NCBI GenBank assembly: GCA_964344685.1
Contig: CAYFOK010000016.1
Location: forward strand, 1 to 64,000
Length of the DNA stretch: 64,000 nucleotides
Direction: 5' to 3'
Source of the DNA: Scalindua sp964344685
GTDB lineage: Bacteria > Planctomycetota > Brocadiia > Brocadiales > Scalinduaceae
The notes beneath the pieces are model-generated. The model saw only the letters and a program-made list of their open reading frames with translations, was not told the origin of the DNA and ran no database searches. The translations under genes and the position numbers were made by a program. Shown one piece after another: positions 44,475-53,315 of this stretch. Numbering within the stretch: the stretch's first letter is position 1; the number at the start of each line of letters is the position of its first letter.

Positions 44475-44754
44475 AATTTAACCATGCTTCCATGCTCGGC
44501 TAAACCAGTTTTAGATGTACTTCATACCGGATACACTTTGAACTTCCTGTTCAGGCAGAACCCGGCTATTGAAAAACCTATTCAGTCTCTAAGATTTTTC
44601 CCCAGATAACAGTATCAGGAAAAACTATTACCAACGCTGATGCTCAGCAAAACGAAAGAAAATATGGGATTCCCGGTTTTGCTCTAAAAAACTATTTATT
44701 ATAATAAAAGTAATTCAATCTTTACTAAATATAATACATACAAAAAAATTGAGA

Positions 44755-45036
44755 TCATTCAATCGCAATATGGTCCTTTATTTTACTGAAGACCTTATCT
44801 CCAATACCTTTTACATCTTTCAAACCATCAATTGTGGAAAAAGATCCATGCTTTTCACGATGTTTAACTATAGATTCCGCCTTCTTTTCGCCAATGCCTT
44901 TTAATGACATTAGCTCCTCAACTGTTGCTGTGTTAATGTTTACCTTTGCACTATGCTCCGCATTGGCAAAGTTACTGACAAAAGATACCAGGGCTGCAAA
45001 TATTAATATTGCAGCTGTTTTGCGCATAACATCCAT
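44755..45036 (-). CDS. ComEA-like helix-hairpin-helix protein, exported
   Basis: A 93-residue protein. The ATG at 45036 is chosen because AAAGGAG lies 7 bases upstream, ahead of the start but inside the longer TTG frame. A signal peptide (residues 1-26) leads to a helix-hairpin-helix domain: VNINTATVEELMSLKGIGEKKAESIVKHRE and DGLKDVKGIGDKVFSKIKDHI. This is the ComEA DNA-binding domain without its usual membrane linker. It could bind incoming DNA at the cell surface or act in another exported complex. Confidence 0.88.
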   Translation of the reverse strand: MDVMRKTAAILIFAALVSFVSNFANAEHSAKVNINTATVEELMSLKGIGEKKAESIVKHREKHGSFSTIDGLKDVKGIGDKVFSKIKDHIAIE

Positions 45037-45260
45037 GTTATTGCTCCTTTCCAAAACAGGAATCCCATATTAATAATGTGTGTGAATTGTATGTGTGAAA
45101 TTTGCTGCAGAAAAATGAAGTGTCTAGAGCATCCGTTCTCCCCGGCTAACTATATGTCTAATTAATTTTTCTTAAAACCACTAGCATTTAACATTTCTTT
45201 CAAGACAAAGTCAAGGTAAATATGGAGGAAAAGTATTAGTATAACCTTAAGAGCTTCCTG

Positions 45261-46268
45261 TCACTTCTTTCCATAATAGTCCAGGTACCATTCTACAAAT
45301 TTTCTGATTCCCTTCTCAATTGGAGTGGAAGGCTTGAACCCAATACTGCCCAGATCGTCCACGTCGGCAAACGTTTCATGTACATCGCCCGGCTGCATTG
45401 GCAAAAGGTTCTTTTCCGCCTTCTTCCCCAGACAATCCTCTAATACCTCTATAAACTTCATAAGCTCAATTGGACTGCTATTTCCAATATTATATATCCT
45501 ATATGGTGCATAACTCGTTGCAGAGTCCGGATTATTACTATCCCAATCTGTGTCAGGTTCCGGGATTCTTTCAACTACCCTGATTACACCTTCTACAATA
45601 TCATCTATATATGTAAAATCTCTCTTCATCTTTCCCTCATTAAACACATCAATAGGCCTCTCCTCCATAATTGCCCTGGTAAATAAAAACAGAGCCATAT
45701 CCGGACGTCCAAGCGGACCATAAACAGTGAAAAATCTCAGTCCCGTACACGGTAATTTGTATAGACTTGAATAGGAGTGGGCCATAAGTTCGTTTGATTT
45801 TTTTGTGGCAGCATAAAGAGAGATAGGATGATCAACATTATGGTGTACCGAAAACGGCATCGTTGTGTTTGCCCCGTAAACTGAACTCGAAGAAGCAAAG
45901 ACCAGATGTTTAATATCACTGTGCCTGCACCCTTCAAGTATATTTAAGAAGCCTACAACATTGCTGTCAACATAAGCGTGCGGATTTGTCAGTGAATACC
46001 TTACACCGGCCTGTGCGGCCAGATTTACGACATAATCAAAACTATTTTCAGAAAATAATTTTTCAATTCCCTCTCGATCAACTAAATCCAGTTTATGAAA
46101 TGTAAACCCTGGGTGCCCTTTGAGTTCGTTTAACCTGGCCTTCTTCAGATCAACATCATAATACTCATTAAGGTTGTCAATCCCGACAACATTATTGTCT
46201 TCTTCAAGAAGGCGTTTAGATAAATGAAAGCCTATGAAACCGGCAGCTCCTGTTATTAAATATTTCAT
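45261..46268 (-). CDS. NAD-dependent UDP-sugar epimerase (UDP-glucuronate 4-epimerase-like)
   Basis: A 335-residue extended SDR. NAD motif: ITGAAGFIGFHLSKRL; active-site segments: FASSSSVYG and YAATKKSNELMAHSY (YxxxK). The pattern GIDNLNEYYDVDLKKARL is typical of UDP-glucuronate 4-epimerases (CapI/LspL). It makes UDP-galacturonate for capsule or LPS. A NusG-like antiterminator lies 195 bases upstream on the same strand, an arrangement common at the head of surface polysaccharide loci, but the downstream side here has no polysaccharide genes. Confidence 0.88.
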   Translation of the reverse strand: MKYLITGAAGFIGFHLSKRLLEEDNNVVGIDNLNEYYDVDLKKARLNELKGHPGFTFHKLDLVDREGIEKLFSENSFDYVVNLAAQAGVRYSLTNPHAYVDSNVVGFLNILEGCRHSDIKHLVFASSSSVYGANTTMPFSVHHNVDHPISLYAATKKSNELMAHSYSSLYKLPCTGLRFFTVYGPLGRPDMALFLFTRAIMEERPIDVFNEGKMKRDFTYIDDIVEGVIRVVERIPEPDTDWDSNNPDSATSYAPYRIYNIGNSSPIELMKFIEVLEDCLGKKAEKNLLPMQPGDVHETFADVDDLGSIGFKPSTPIEKGIRKFVEWYLDYYGKK

Positions 46269-46336
46269 TAGTCATTCGCTGACAATGTCAGCCGTCATGG
46301 AATTTTAGATTTCTTTACCTGCCAGAATGGACTTGT

Positions 46337-46370
46337 CACCCGCCCGGATGACTTGGTCGGACGGGGACTG
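46337..46370. repeat. GC-rich dyad, second copy of the CCCGGATGA...TCGGACGGG motif
   Basis: CCCGGATGA (46343-46351), 5 bases, TCGGACGGG (46357-46365), matching the pair at 23239-23262. The spacer differs and so does the inner hairpin pairing, so it is sequence rather than structure that is kept. It lies between the epimerase and antiterminator genes. Confidence 0.4.
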
Positions 46371-46392
46371 ATCAGGATTTATTTGTTATTTG

Positions 46393-46413
46393 CCTGCCGG
46401 CCGGCCAGGCAGG
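46393..46413. repeat. REP-like GC palindrome
   Basis: CCTGCC (46393) pairs with GGCAGG (46408) around GGCCGGCCA; all 21 bases are GC-rich within an AT-rich gap between the epimerase and NusG-like genes. Reads as a hairpin; no T-tract. Confidence 0.45.
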
Positions 46414-46463
46414 GATTTTGCTGTTTGGTGCTTAACAAGCATCAAGCTTGTACCAAGGATACT

Positions 46464-46952
46464 TTACATTGGTTCAATATCAGAAATATACACTTCAGCT
46501 GCAGCACCTTTCTGTAGAAGGTCGATGCGTATAACAAGCTTATAATGACCTTTTCTTTCGACAAGTACCCCCTCAACCCCCTTAAGCGGACCTGACTTTA
46601 CCCTTACCTCTCTACCCTTTGTAAGATATGGAAACTGGTCCAGCTGTACATCGCTTTCCGTAATCGACTTTAAATCCAGTATCTGTTTATCAGGTATTGG
46701 CGTTGGTGCATCTATGTCAGTACCAATTATTCTTGTCACACCTCTGGTAAATTTAACATCAGGCAGACGCTCTTTTTCCGTAAAAACAAACATGTATCCG
46801 GGAAACAGAGGCAAATCAACATACTTCTTCCGGTCTCTTCTCCGGCTGAGCGTATGTACTAGAGGCAGGAAAGTCTCTATTCCTCTTTCACTGAGAAACA
46901 GATCTACCTGTTTTTCATGCCTTGAACGTGTGTGAATTGCATACCATTTCAT
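46464..46952 (-). CDS. NusG-like specialised transcription antiterminator (UpxY/RfaH type)
   Basis: A 162-residue NusG paralogue. The NGN domain has WYAIHTRSRHEKQVDLFLSERG, then LPLFPGYMFV and VTRIIG; the C-terminal KOW motif is VKSGPLKGVEGVLVERKG. ATG 46952 (MKWYAIHT) is favoured over the track's first ATG at 46973 because the family begins at that point. Such proteins suppress pausing within long polysaccharide operons. It is followed by the UDP-sugar epimerase on the same strand. Confidence 0.9.
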   Translation of the reverse strand: MKWYAIHTRSRHEKQVDLFLSERGIETFLPLVHTLSRRRDRKKYVDLPLFPGYMFVFTEKERLPDVKFTRGVTRIIGTDIDAPTPIPDKQILDLKSITESDVQLDQFPYLTKGREVRVKSGPLKGVEGVLVERKGHYKLVIRIDLLQKGAAAEVYISDIEPM

Positions 46953-46973
46953 AGATTTGTCTATAATAAGCAT

Positions 46974-47263
46974 TCATACAAAATTGTTCAAGCTATAAAT
47001 ATTTCACTCAAATCAGATGATTTCTGGTATCAAATCTAACGGTTTCACAGCGGATTTCATGCATAAAAGAGCGGACAATATAGCAATATTATTACACTTG
47101 CATTTTACTGTTATAGCTATATAATTTGTAATATTTGCAGTAAAAGCTGCAGTGCTTTTACGGTAAAAACTGTAAAGAGCAGCACTTTTAAAGTGCTTAT
47201 TATGAAGTGTGATAAGAAATAAAGACTACTTAAATCATTTGGGTTAAGTAGCTGAGAAATTGA
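46974..47263. other. 290-bp intergenic region before tRNA-Arg
   Basis: AT-rich with several short repeats: GCAGT/GCAGC and CTTTTA units around 47140-47190, and a near-perfect palindrome AGCACTTT-T-AAAGTGCT at 47181-47197. This may be a promoter-proximal or terminator structure of the tRNA transcript. No gene is seen. Confidence 0.45.
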
Positions 47264-47340
47264 GCGCCCGTAGCTCAATTGGATAGAGTAGTGGACTTCG
47301 AATCCAATGGTTGCAGGTTCGAGTCCTGCCGGGCGTGCCA
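47264..47340 (+). tRNA. tRNA-Arg (TCG)
   Basis: A 77-base cloverleaf. Acceptor GCGCCCG pairs with CGGGCGT (one G-T), discriminator G and encoded CCA. Anticodon loop CTTCGAA gives TCG at 47298-47300. TPsiC arm is GCAGGTTCGAGTCCTGC. The first anticodon-stem pair is G-A, a mismatch. Confidence 0.95.
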
Positions 47341-47401
47341 TAAATCTGGTCATCTGTTACTGAACATTGGCCATCACTAATTCTTTCAAAAAACAATAAA
47401 A

Positions 47402-47478
47402 GCGCCCTTAGCTCAGCCAGGCAGAGCAACTGACTCTTAATCAGTGGGTCGAAGGTTCGATTCCTTCAGGGCGCACCA
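47402..47478 (+). tRNA. tRNA-Lys (CTT), integration target
   Basis: A 77-base tRNA. Acceptor GCGCCCT pairs with AGGGCGC, discriminator A, encoded CCA. Anticodon loop CTCTTAA gives CTT at 47436-47438. The integrase gene ends inside its 3' end (47466), so its terminal part is the likely attachment site of the element that follows; an intact tRNA is kept. Confidence 0.96.
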
Positions 47479-48563
47479 TTACCCCCCAAAGACTTATGAC
47501 AATTTCCAACTCCTGAAATTGCCGTTTTTTTCTCCACTGTAGTCAAAACGTAGTCAGTTTCTAAGATTTCTACCCCATCTCGCAGACTATCAGGGCAATG
47601 GTGAGCGTAACGCTGGGTCGTTTTGATATCCTTATGTCCGAGCAGTTTTGATATCTTATAGAGGTCAACTCCACTCTGCGCCAGACGAGTTGCAAATGTG
47701 TGACGCAGTCCATGAAATGTAAAATCCTCAATACTAGCCCTCTCTTTAGCAGTCACAAACGCTCTCCTCAGGTTATGCTTGTCAATCTTTGTCCCACTCT
47801 TACTATGGAAAACAATCCTGCTCCTGATACTTATAACCCTGGACTTACTCTCCAGGATACCAAGTGCAGTCTTATTAAGCGGGATCGTCCTTGGCTTACC
47901 ATTCTTCGTATCCGCAATAAGAATCGTCTTACGGAACAGGTCAACCCTGTCCCATAAAAGGGAGAGAAGCTCGTCCTGCCTGAGCCCGGTATGAAGATTA
48001 AAGAGGATTATGTCTCTCAGCCACTCAGGGCTATTATCAAGCAGACTCACCTCTTCATCCACACTCAGCCATCTGTCACGCTCGTTGTCTTCCTTCTCTT
48101 TTGAAACCCTGGATACCGGATTGATTTCCAGCCATTCCCACTCTCTTATTGCCAGATTGAAAGCCTTTGAGAGCATTGCCACCTCACGATTGATGGTTGC
48201 AGGTTTTAGTCCCGCCTCTCTCCTTAGCACCTTATACCTTGATATCATCTTAGGAGATATTGATAAAAGATTAGCTTCTCCAAAGAACTTGAGAAGGTGC
48301 TTAGAGGAAGTAGAATAACTCCTCTGTTGTCCAACTGAAACCTTAGGAGCATGCTCCTTCATAAATCTGTCAATCAACTGAGAGAATGTTTTGTCACGCC
48401 CAATAGGCTTCTCAAAGTAAGTTCCCTCAACAAGCTCTGTTCTCACTTTAGCCTCTATTGCCTTCGCCAGTTTTCTATCAGGAGTCTCAAGGCTTTTTTG
48501 AATTTTTCTACCATTATGACGAATAGACATCCACCACAGATCACTATCTTTCCTCTTAAACAT
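47466..48563 (-). CDS. int: tyrosine recombinase (phage-type integrase)
   Basis: A 365-residue integrase. The N-terminal half is a SAM-like core-binding domain. The catalytic domain has the Arg in LHTGLRQDELLSL, the Lys/His region in FTFHGLRHTFATRLAQSG, and the tyrosine in HKDIKTTQRYAHH. The ATG at 48563 follows AGGAGG with 5 bases spacing; a GTG six bases earlier is less likely. The gene points toward tRNA-Lys and overlaps its last 13 bases, the normal arrangement for an element integrated at a tRNA. It should catalyse integration and excision. Confidence 0.95.
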   Translation of the reverse strand: MFKRKDSDLWWMSIRHNGRKIQKSLETPDRKLAKAIEAKVRTELVEGTYFEKPIGRDKTFSQLIDRFMKEHAPKVSVGQQRSYSTSSKHLLKFFGEANLLSISPKMISRYKVLRREAGLKPATINREVAMLSKAFNLAIREWEWLEINPVSRVSKEKEDNERDRWLSVDEEVSLLDNSPEWLRDIILFNLHTGLRQDELLSLLWDRVDLFRKTILIADTKNGKPRTIPLNKTALGILESKSRVISIRSRIVFHSKSGTKIDKHNLRRAFVTAKERASIEDFTFHGLRHTFATRLAQSGVDLYKISKLLGHKDIKTTQRYAHHCPDSLRDGVEILETDYVLTTVEKKTAISGVGNCHKSLGGNGAP

Positions 48564-48616
48564 ATTCACCTCCTCTCACGAGGCCTGATAGTATCTGCAT
48601 GTCGCTATCTGCCGGA

Positions 48617-48862
48617 TTATATGCCACTGCCACAAGCCTTTTCAACAATATTATTGATGGTCTGTTCATGTTGTTTATTAATTCGTTTTAAGCTAGTCAT
48701 TACCTCATCTATATCATGTAAGTCAAAAAGCACACGACGGCCTATTTTGACAGAAGGAATCCGTCCAGTACCCGCCCACTCGTATAATGTCTTTACTGGC
48801 AAAGATGTATATTCAGATGCTTCTTTTATGCCTACGTAACGTTTTACTATTTCTGTTTTCAT
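48617..48862 (-). CDS. helix-turn-helix excisionase-like protein
   Basis: An 81-residue protein with a MerR-like HTH_17 domain: VGIKEASEYTSLPVKTLYEW followed by GRIPSVKIGRRVLFDLHDIDE. This is the DNA-binding type found in excisionases and small element regulators. It lies directly upstream of the integrase gene on the same strand with a 50-base gap. A recombination directionality factor role is plausible. Confidence 0.8.
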   Translation of the reverse strand: MKTEIVKRYVGIKEASEYTSLPVKTLYEWAGTGRIPSVKIGRRVLFDLHDIDEVMTSLKRINKQHEQTINNIVEKACGSGI

Positions 48863-49179
48863 TTATAATTGTCTATAAATACCTAATATTAAATCATCTT
48901 CCAATTCCACAAACATTGACATCTTTTAAATTAAAAAGGTACTTTGAAAGAGAAAACAAAGTACGGAAGCGAAGCGATTGCGCATTTTTAATAGTGTGGC
49001 AGCTTTTAAAAAGGTTTACGATACCACAAATATTTGAGCACTGACCACCGTCCTACAGCCAAAATATATTCTTTGTCATGGGCCTTAATCTACCCTCTAA
49101 AGTAAAAAAATTACAATAATCAAATCTCAAGTATCTTTTTTATACAGGACACGTGGTAACCGTTATACGTAAGTCTCTC

Positions 49180-49209
49180 GTAACGCATCGCAAGTTTGAG
49201 ATACGTTAC
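49180..49209. repeat. inverted repeat GTAACGCATC ... GATACGTTAC
   Basis: Arms at 49180-49189 and 49200-49209 match at 9 of 10 positions around a 10-base loop. It belongs to the control region between excisionase-like and primase genes. Confidence 0.55.
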
Positions 49210-49258
49210 TAAAATCCCAACGGATTTGTTTAGCGATTTCATGTAAATCTTGATAAAT

Positions 49259-49292
49259 ACAAGTTTGTGCATAGAAAAGTGCACATACTTGT
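49259..49292. repeat. inverted repeat ACAAGTTTGTGCA ... TGCACATACTTGT
   Basis: Arms of 13 bases at 49259-49271 and 49280-49292 match at 12 of 13 positions around an 8-base loop. It is a strong operator- or origin-like dyad. Confidence 0.6.
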
Positions 49293-49316
49293 ATATATAT
49301 TTATATACGAAAATCT

Positions 49317-49475
49317 CACTTTACTCCTTCCTTGTCATTAAAGGACTTAGAGCAAAGTAGAGTATGTTAAAAGAGAACCGACTTCACTTTACTCTAACCT
49401 CATGTAATACTTAGCCTTGGGGTAAAGTAGAGACTACGTCTTTTGAAATCACACTTTACACTTTACTTTACTATC
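49317..49475. repeat. iteron-like cluster, consensus CACTTTACTCTA
   Basis: Occurrences: CACTTTACTC at 49317-49326, GCAAAGTAGAGTA (inverted) at 49352-49364, CACTTTACTCTA at 49385-49396, GTAAAGTAGAGAC (inverted) at 49422-49434, and a tandem CACTTTACACTTTACTTTAC from 49452. Spacing is about 33-37 bases between successive sites. The last copy overlaps the 3' end of the primase gene. Confidence 0.6.
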
Positions 49476-51646
49476 TCTTTAATTTTCAGATACCGTGTCG
49501 GCTTACACGATCCAGATTTAATCATGTCTTCAACCCGGAAAACTCCCTTATTAATCCCACCATTGATGGCATTTTCTATACTTGATTTAGTAACATTCCA
49601 TCCGGCAATTTCCGATATTTTGTTCCGTAATTCTTTTCCTCTAGATTTTGTAAGCAGCTGGTCTATTGAAACATTCTCTAGGCTTCCATCATGTAGTAAT
49701 CCCTCAACTATATCGATAATTGTAGAAAATTTGTATGATTCCAACTCTGCTTGCCTCAAAACTCCTCCTTCGACCTTGGAAAAATAAATAGATTCTGATG
49801 GCAACCGGGTATAGCTTGATTTTGTTATCTTAAATTCAACAAAATCTTCATAGTTGTCTAAACCAAACTTTTTAGCAGTTTTCTCGGATATTTTTGTCAT
49901 ATTAGCCACCCACCTGCAATTATCAGTTAATGCGCCGCCGCCACGTGCAGCAGACTGATTAAGTAGGCCATTACTAGCCTTTGTGACATGGTGGGTAAAC
50001 AAGACAGTAGCTCCATTAATATTTGTCAGTCGCTTTAATGAATTGGTCCACTGAGTGTTATAATCATTGGAGTTTTCTTCTAAGCCAAAAAACTGGCTCT
50101 TAGGATCAAGTATTACGAGCTTTGGCTTAAGCTCTTCTATCTTGTATTGTAAGCTTTTGTATGCATCCGTTGTTACTGGATTCCCAAAATCAAGCTTCAT
50201 AAGTGGATCTGACTGACCACAGAAAAGATGCAAATTATTTGTAAGTAGGCTTTCATCTATTAGTATTTTCTGTCTTTCAAGGTCACTTATTATTGCCTTC
50301 AGTCGCTGCCATATAATTGGTTCAGAATCTTCGCCGAAAATACATAACACTTTCATTGGTTCTGACGGTTTTAAAAAGTCAAAAATTGTATTGCCGGTAG
50401 CAGCGCTTATTGCAAGACCAAAAGAGAAAAGAGTTTTCCCTGTGCCACCCTGTGCGAGAACTGCACCTAAAATATTTTGTAATAGAACATCATTAAAAAC
50501 CCACTGTTGCGCTGGAGGAACTTCATTCAACCATTTACCAAGATCAGCTTTTCGATAGAACTCTTTGTCGGGTACCTCTTGAATAGATATTTCTTCTCTA
50601 ACATCCATAAGAGCAGTAAAATCTTCTGGCAGGTATCCAAATTCGTTAAAGAAATCATCTGTCAAATCAACCTTTGTACAATATTGAGACTCAAAATTCT
50701 CTATAATTTCTTGTGATGGTGTTATATTAAATAATGCTGCCGCGCTGCTAAGCTTTTTAGATACTTGCAAAACTGCTGCTTGACCAGGATTGATATCTCC
50801 AAAGTCCCAATCATGACAGAAATATAAGCGAGACTCTTTGACCAGCTCTTTTTCACATTCAGGTGATATGCCAGCACCTGGAACACCATAAGCAAGGATC
50901 CCATCTTTGCCGTCGAAACCCATATGAATGTGTAAAGAAAGTGCTTTAATCGGGGATTCACATCTAATGTAGGTATGAATTTTATAGTTATTATCAAGTG
51001 TTGGGGCTAATCCAAATAAACCGGGACGATAGCCTTCTTTAACAGAATAATTAACAGATTTTAGAGACTTTCCTCTACGATTTATTAGTTTACCATTCGA
51101 ACTACAAATACCATTTTGATTAAAACGTTGAAGCCCAACAATGCAGCCACCAACGTCAAAAAGAGGAATTATAAAATTATTATTTAAAAAACCAATTTTA
51201 TTTGCTTTCATCGAATTGACAGCTTTTTCAATATTAACAAATTTTCTATCCTTCGCCAAATTTGCATACGATTCTGAATTGCTACTTATAACATCTAGGG
51301 CATCCTGATAGTCACGTAATATTATGTTTTTTGTTTTTCCAGCTGGCTCATTGCTCTTAATCAAACAGTCACTAAAATTCTTCTTAATCTCTAGTACAGC
51401 ATCCTGGCGTCGGATTTGCCCTGTACATTTCATAAATAATTCAACTGCATCTCCGTGAACGCCGCATCCCGGTACAAAACATTTATAACGATTTGTCTTC
51501 CGGTTTAGACCAAGCGACGGATTCCGATCGCCATTTTTATGCGATTTACAATTGTAGCATCTAACACATGCCCAATCTCCACCATTGGCTTTGGGATCAA
51601 GTTTAATTTGCTGTGCCAGCGAAATAATGTCTATAGTAATTGTCAT
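49463..51646 (-). CDS. element-encoded primase-helicase (CHC2 zinc finger, Toprim, AAA_25)
   Basis: A 727-residue replication protein. Residues about 25-70 form a zinc finger of the CHC2/DnaG type (CVRCYNCKSHKNGDRNPS and RYKCFVPGCGVHGD). A Toprim-like region with an ESPIKAL glutamate and HDWDFGD acidic pair lies at about 215-290. A RecA-like AAA_25 ATPase starts near 390: Walker A QGGTGKTLFS (Lys at about 401) and Walker B LVILDPKSQ, followed by FTHHVTKAS. The C-terminus looks like a winged helix. This is the primase/helicase architecture of satellite phages and integrated plasmids. It shares a 4-base ATGA overlap with the small HTH gene upstream. Confidence 0.9.
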   Translation of the reverse strand: MTITIDIISLAQQIKLDPKANGGDWACVRCYNCKSHKNGDRNPSLGLNRKTNRYKCFVPGCGVHGDAVELFMKCTGQIRRQDAVLEIKKNFSDCLIKSNEPAGKTKNIILRDYQDALDVISSNSESYANLAKDRKFVNIEKAVNSMKANKIGFLNNNFIIPLFDVGGCIVGLQRFNQNGICSSNGKLINRRGKSLKSVNYSVKEGYRPGLFGLAPTLDNNYKIHTYIRCESPIKALSLHIHMGFDGKDGILAYGVPGAGISPECEKELVKESRLYFCHDWDFGDINPGQAAVLQVSKKLSSAAALFNITPSQEIIENFESQYCTKVDLTDDFFNEFGYLPEDFTALMDVREEISIQEVPDKEFYRKADLGKWLNEVPPAQQWVFNDVLLQNILGAVLAQGGTGKTLFSFGLAISAATGNTIFDFLKPSEPMKVLCIFGEDSEPIIWQRLKAIISDLERQKILIDESLLTNNLHLFCGQSDPLMKLDFGNPVTTDAYKSLQYKIEELKPKLVILDPKSQFFGLEENSNDYNTQWTNSLKRLTNINGATVLFTHHVTKASNGLLNQSAARGGGALTDNCRWVANMTKISEKTAKKFGLDNYEDFVEFKITKSSYTRLPSESIYFSKVEGGVLRQAELESYKFSTIIDIVEGLLHDGSLENVSIDQLLTKSRGKELRNKISEIAGWNVTKSSIENAINGGINKGVFRVEDMIKSGSCKPTRYLKIKEIVK

Positions 51647-51846
51647 CTATTTTGCATCCTAAAAAGTATCTCTTTGATTCGCGGTATGTCGCTTTCACGG
51701 TATATTCGGTGACCGTTTCCCAATCTGATGAAATCACTATCCTTTAGTTTTCCAGTCTGAAATAAATATCTTAATCTGTACATCGGAACGTTGAGCCGCT
51801 TTAAAACATCTGCCGTTGATAGGAGTTTTTCGTTAGATTGCATCAA
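51643..51846 (-). CDS. small MerR/excisionase-like DNA-binding protein
   Basis: A 67-residue protein with one winged helix-turn-helix: LSTADVLKRLNVPMYRLRYLF, then a GNGHRIYRESDIPRI wing. It overlaps the primase gene by 4 bases and is therefore translated with it. It may be a replication or copy-number regulator of the element. Confidence 0.75.
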   Translation of the reverse strand: MMQSNEKLLSTADVLKRLNVPMYRLRYLFQTGKLKDSDFIRLGNGHRIYRESDIPRIKEILFRMQNR

Positions 51847-51971
51847 TGTTTTTGTTTATCAAGAATAGAACAATATTTAGATAACGAACTTGTTTAACAT
51901 ATTATTCTGAAAATATCCTACCATGAGTCTACCGTCAGTATACCGTCTTTCTACCACTATTTTTTCTCCAC

Positions 51972-52011
51972 AAAAAAAGGCTATAAACGTATTTATATAC
52001 GTTTATAGCCT
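51972..52011 (-). terminator. Rho-independent terminator of the ORF6N gene
   Basis: A perfect 15-bp stem (AGGCTATAAACGTAT, loop TTAT, and its complement) at 51978-52011 is followed on the minus strand by seven T (A7 at 51972-51978). It lies 39 bases downstream of the stop of the gene at 52050. Confidence 0.85.
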
Positions 52012-52049
52012 CTAAACAAAATTTGTTTCGTTTTGAAAAGTTTTATATT

Positions 52050-53291
52050 TTACAATACTACCAGTTTATAGGCACCTTCTCCATGTTTGCCTCCTTTTTG
52101 CCTCTTTCTCTTAATTACAATATTGTGAGTGTTAAGTATTTTCTTTAGGGATAATTTTATTTTGGTCAAAATTGTTGATATTTCATCATTTTCAAGGTCT
52201 AGTCCAATTTCATTTGCTAAATCATAATCAATAACATATTCATTTAAACTATTATATAATTTCTTTAGAAAGACATATTCTCTGTCTTTATTTCCAAATT
52301 CATATTGTTTGCCATCAATTGTTACAGTAAAGCCTTTATCATTAAATAAAAACCGTGGATTATCTTTTGTCTCATTAGATGGCTTGGCTTCGTCCACTAT
52401 TTTCTCAGTTACTAGATCAAACACCTTAAAGCAATTAAGAAATGATGGTGGCAGAGATGAAAGCGATTCTCCTGGTTTCAAAGATGCTACAACAAACGTT
52501 TTTTCATTAATTAGAAGTTTAGGCACAAAAGATTCTAATAGACCATAGTGAAATCTTGAAAGATTTTCTAATAATAAGTAATTTTTTTTACCCATATAAT
52601 CATCCATACTGAGATGATCTGTAAATTCTTTAGCTATTTTTTCATTTGCTGACTTTTCAAAATTAATCCAACGGTGAAGACCATGCTTAAACCACATCGA
52701 AACCATTTGTTCAACATCGTCTTCTGATTCTGCATCAATCAGTTTTTCTGTCATTTCAGAGTAGCCAAATTTGCTTATGCTATCGATTGAGCCTTCCTCT
52801 TGATTTATTTCGTCATATTTGTTGCTTATGAATTGCCCTAATGAAGCAGAAATCATTGATGTTTCACAGCTAACGTCATTTATCAAAAGTAAGTGTTTTT
52901 TGTGTTTTGGGTATTCTTGTACAAATTTAACAAGTTCTGTATATTTATCAAACTCTCTAGATAACATCCTATTAATTTCGATGCTTACTTCTACAGCTCC
53001 TTCACTATTCAGGACACGTGACAATATTCCTATACCTTGTTCTGTTATGGCAAAAGCAATAGTGTCTGATCTGTTATCAGATTGTGATAGATCACTGACC
53101 TCCTGGTGGGTCAAAGATAATATAGAATCCTCTGTAAAATGTTTAATATTCTTTCTTACGGCTTTATTCAAATTTACAATTGTTATCCCATAAAGCTCTG
53201 CCAGGTCTCTATCCAATATAGCCCTCTTTCCTCTGATAAGCACAATTTTGCTAACTATTTTTTCTTGAAGTCTCAACTTAGCTATATCCAT
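52050..53291 (-). CDS. ORF6N-domain DNA-binding protein with C-terminal winged helix
   Basis: A 413-residue protein. Residues 5-90 form an ORF6N/KilA-related DNA-binding domain (IVLIRGKRAILDRDLAELYG, then NLNKAVRKN). The middle 220 residues are not recognised and contain no catalytic motif. The last 100 residues resemble an OmpR-type winged helix: FTVTIDGKQYEFGNKDREYVF, then LANEIGLDLE and a beta hairpin GAYKLVVL. ATG 53291 is preferred because the ORF6N domain starts directly after it; an earlier GTG frame lacks a ribosome binding site. Phage antirepressors carry similar N-termini. It ends in its own terminator, so it is a separate transcript of the element. Confidence 0.72.
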   Translation of the reverse strand: MDIAKLRLQEKIVSKIVLIRGKRAILDRDLAELYGITIVNLNKAVRKNIKHFTEDSILSLTHQEVSDLSQSDNRSDTIAFAITEQGIGILSRVLNSEGAVEVSIEINRMLSREFDKYTELVKFVQEYPKHKKHLLLINDVSCETSMISASLGQFISNKYDEINQEEGSIDSISKFGYSEMTEKLIDAESEDDVEQMVSMWFKHGLHRWINFEKSANEKIAKEFTDHLSMDDYMGKKNYLLLENLSRFHYGLLESFVPKLLINEKTFVVASLKPGESLSSLPPSFLNCFKVFDLVTEKIVDEAKPSNETKDNPRFLFNDKGFTVTIDGKQYEFGNKDREYVFLKKLYNSLNEYVIDYDLANEIGLDLENDEISTILTKIKLSLKKILNTHNIVIKRKRQKGGKHGEGAYKLVVL

Positions 53292-53315
53292 AAGACATCC
53301 AAATAAAAAGACCAC

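Larger units (their letters stand above)
48863..49462. other. repeat-rich non-coding control region of the integrated element
   Basis: About 600 bases without a gene between the excisionase-like gene and the primase gene. It contains the dyads at 49180-49209 and 49259-49292 and, at the primase side, a cluster of CACTTTACTC-type words in both orientations (49317-49475). Its position next to a primase-helicase suggests an origin or replication/transcription control site. This is inference. Confidence 0.45.

Noticed and set aside
47117..47429. Short minus-strand frames over tRNA-Arg and tRNA-Lys
   Set aside because: They run across tRNA genes; tRNA antisense frames are well-known false positives.
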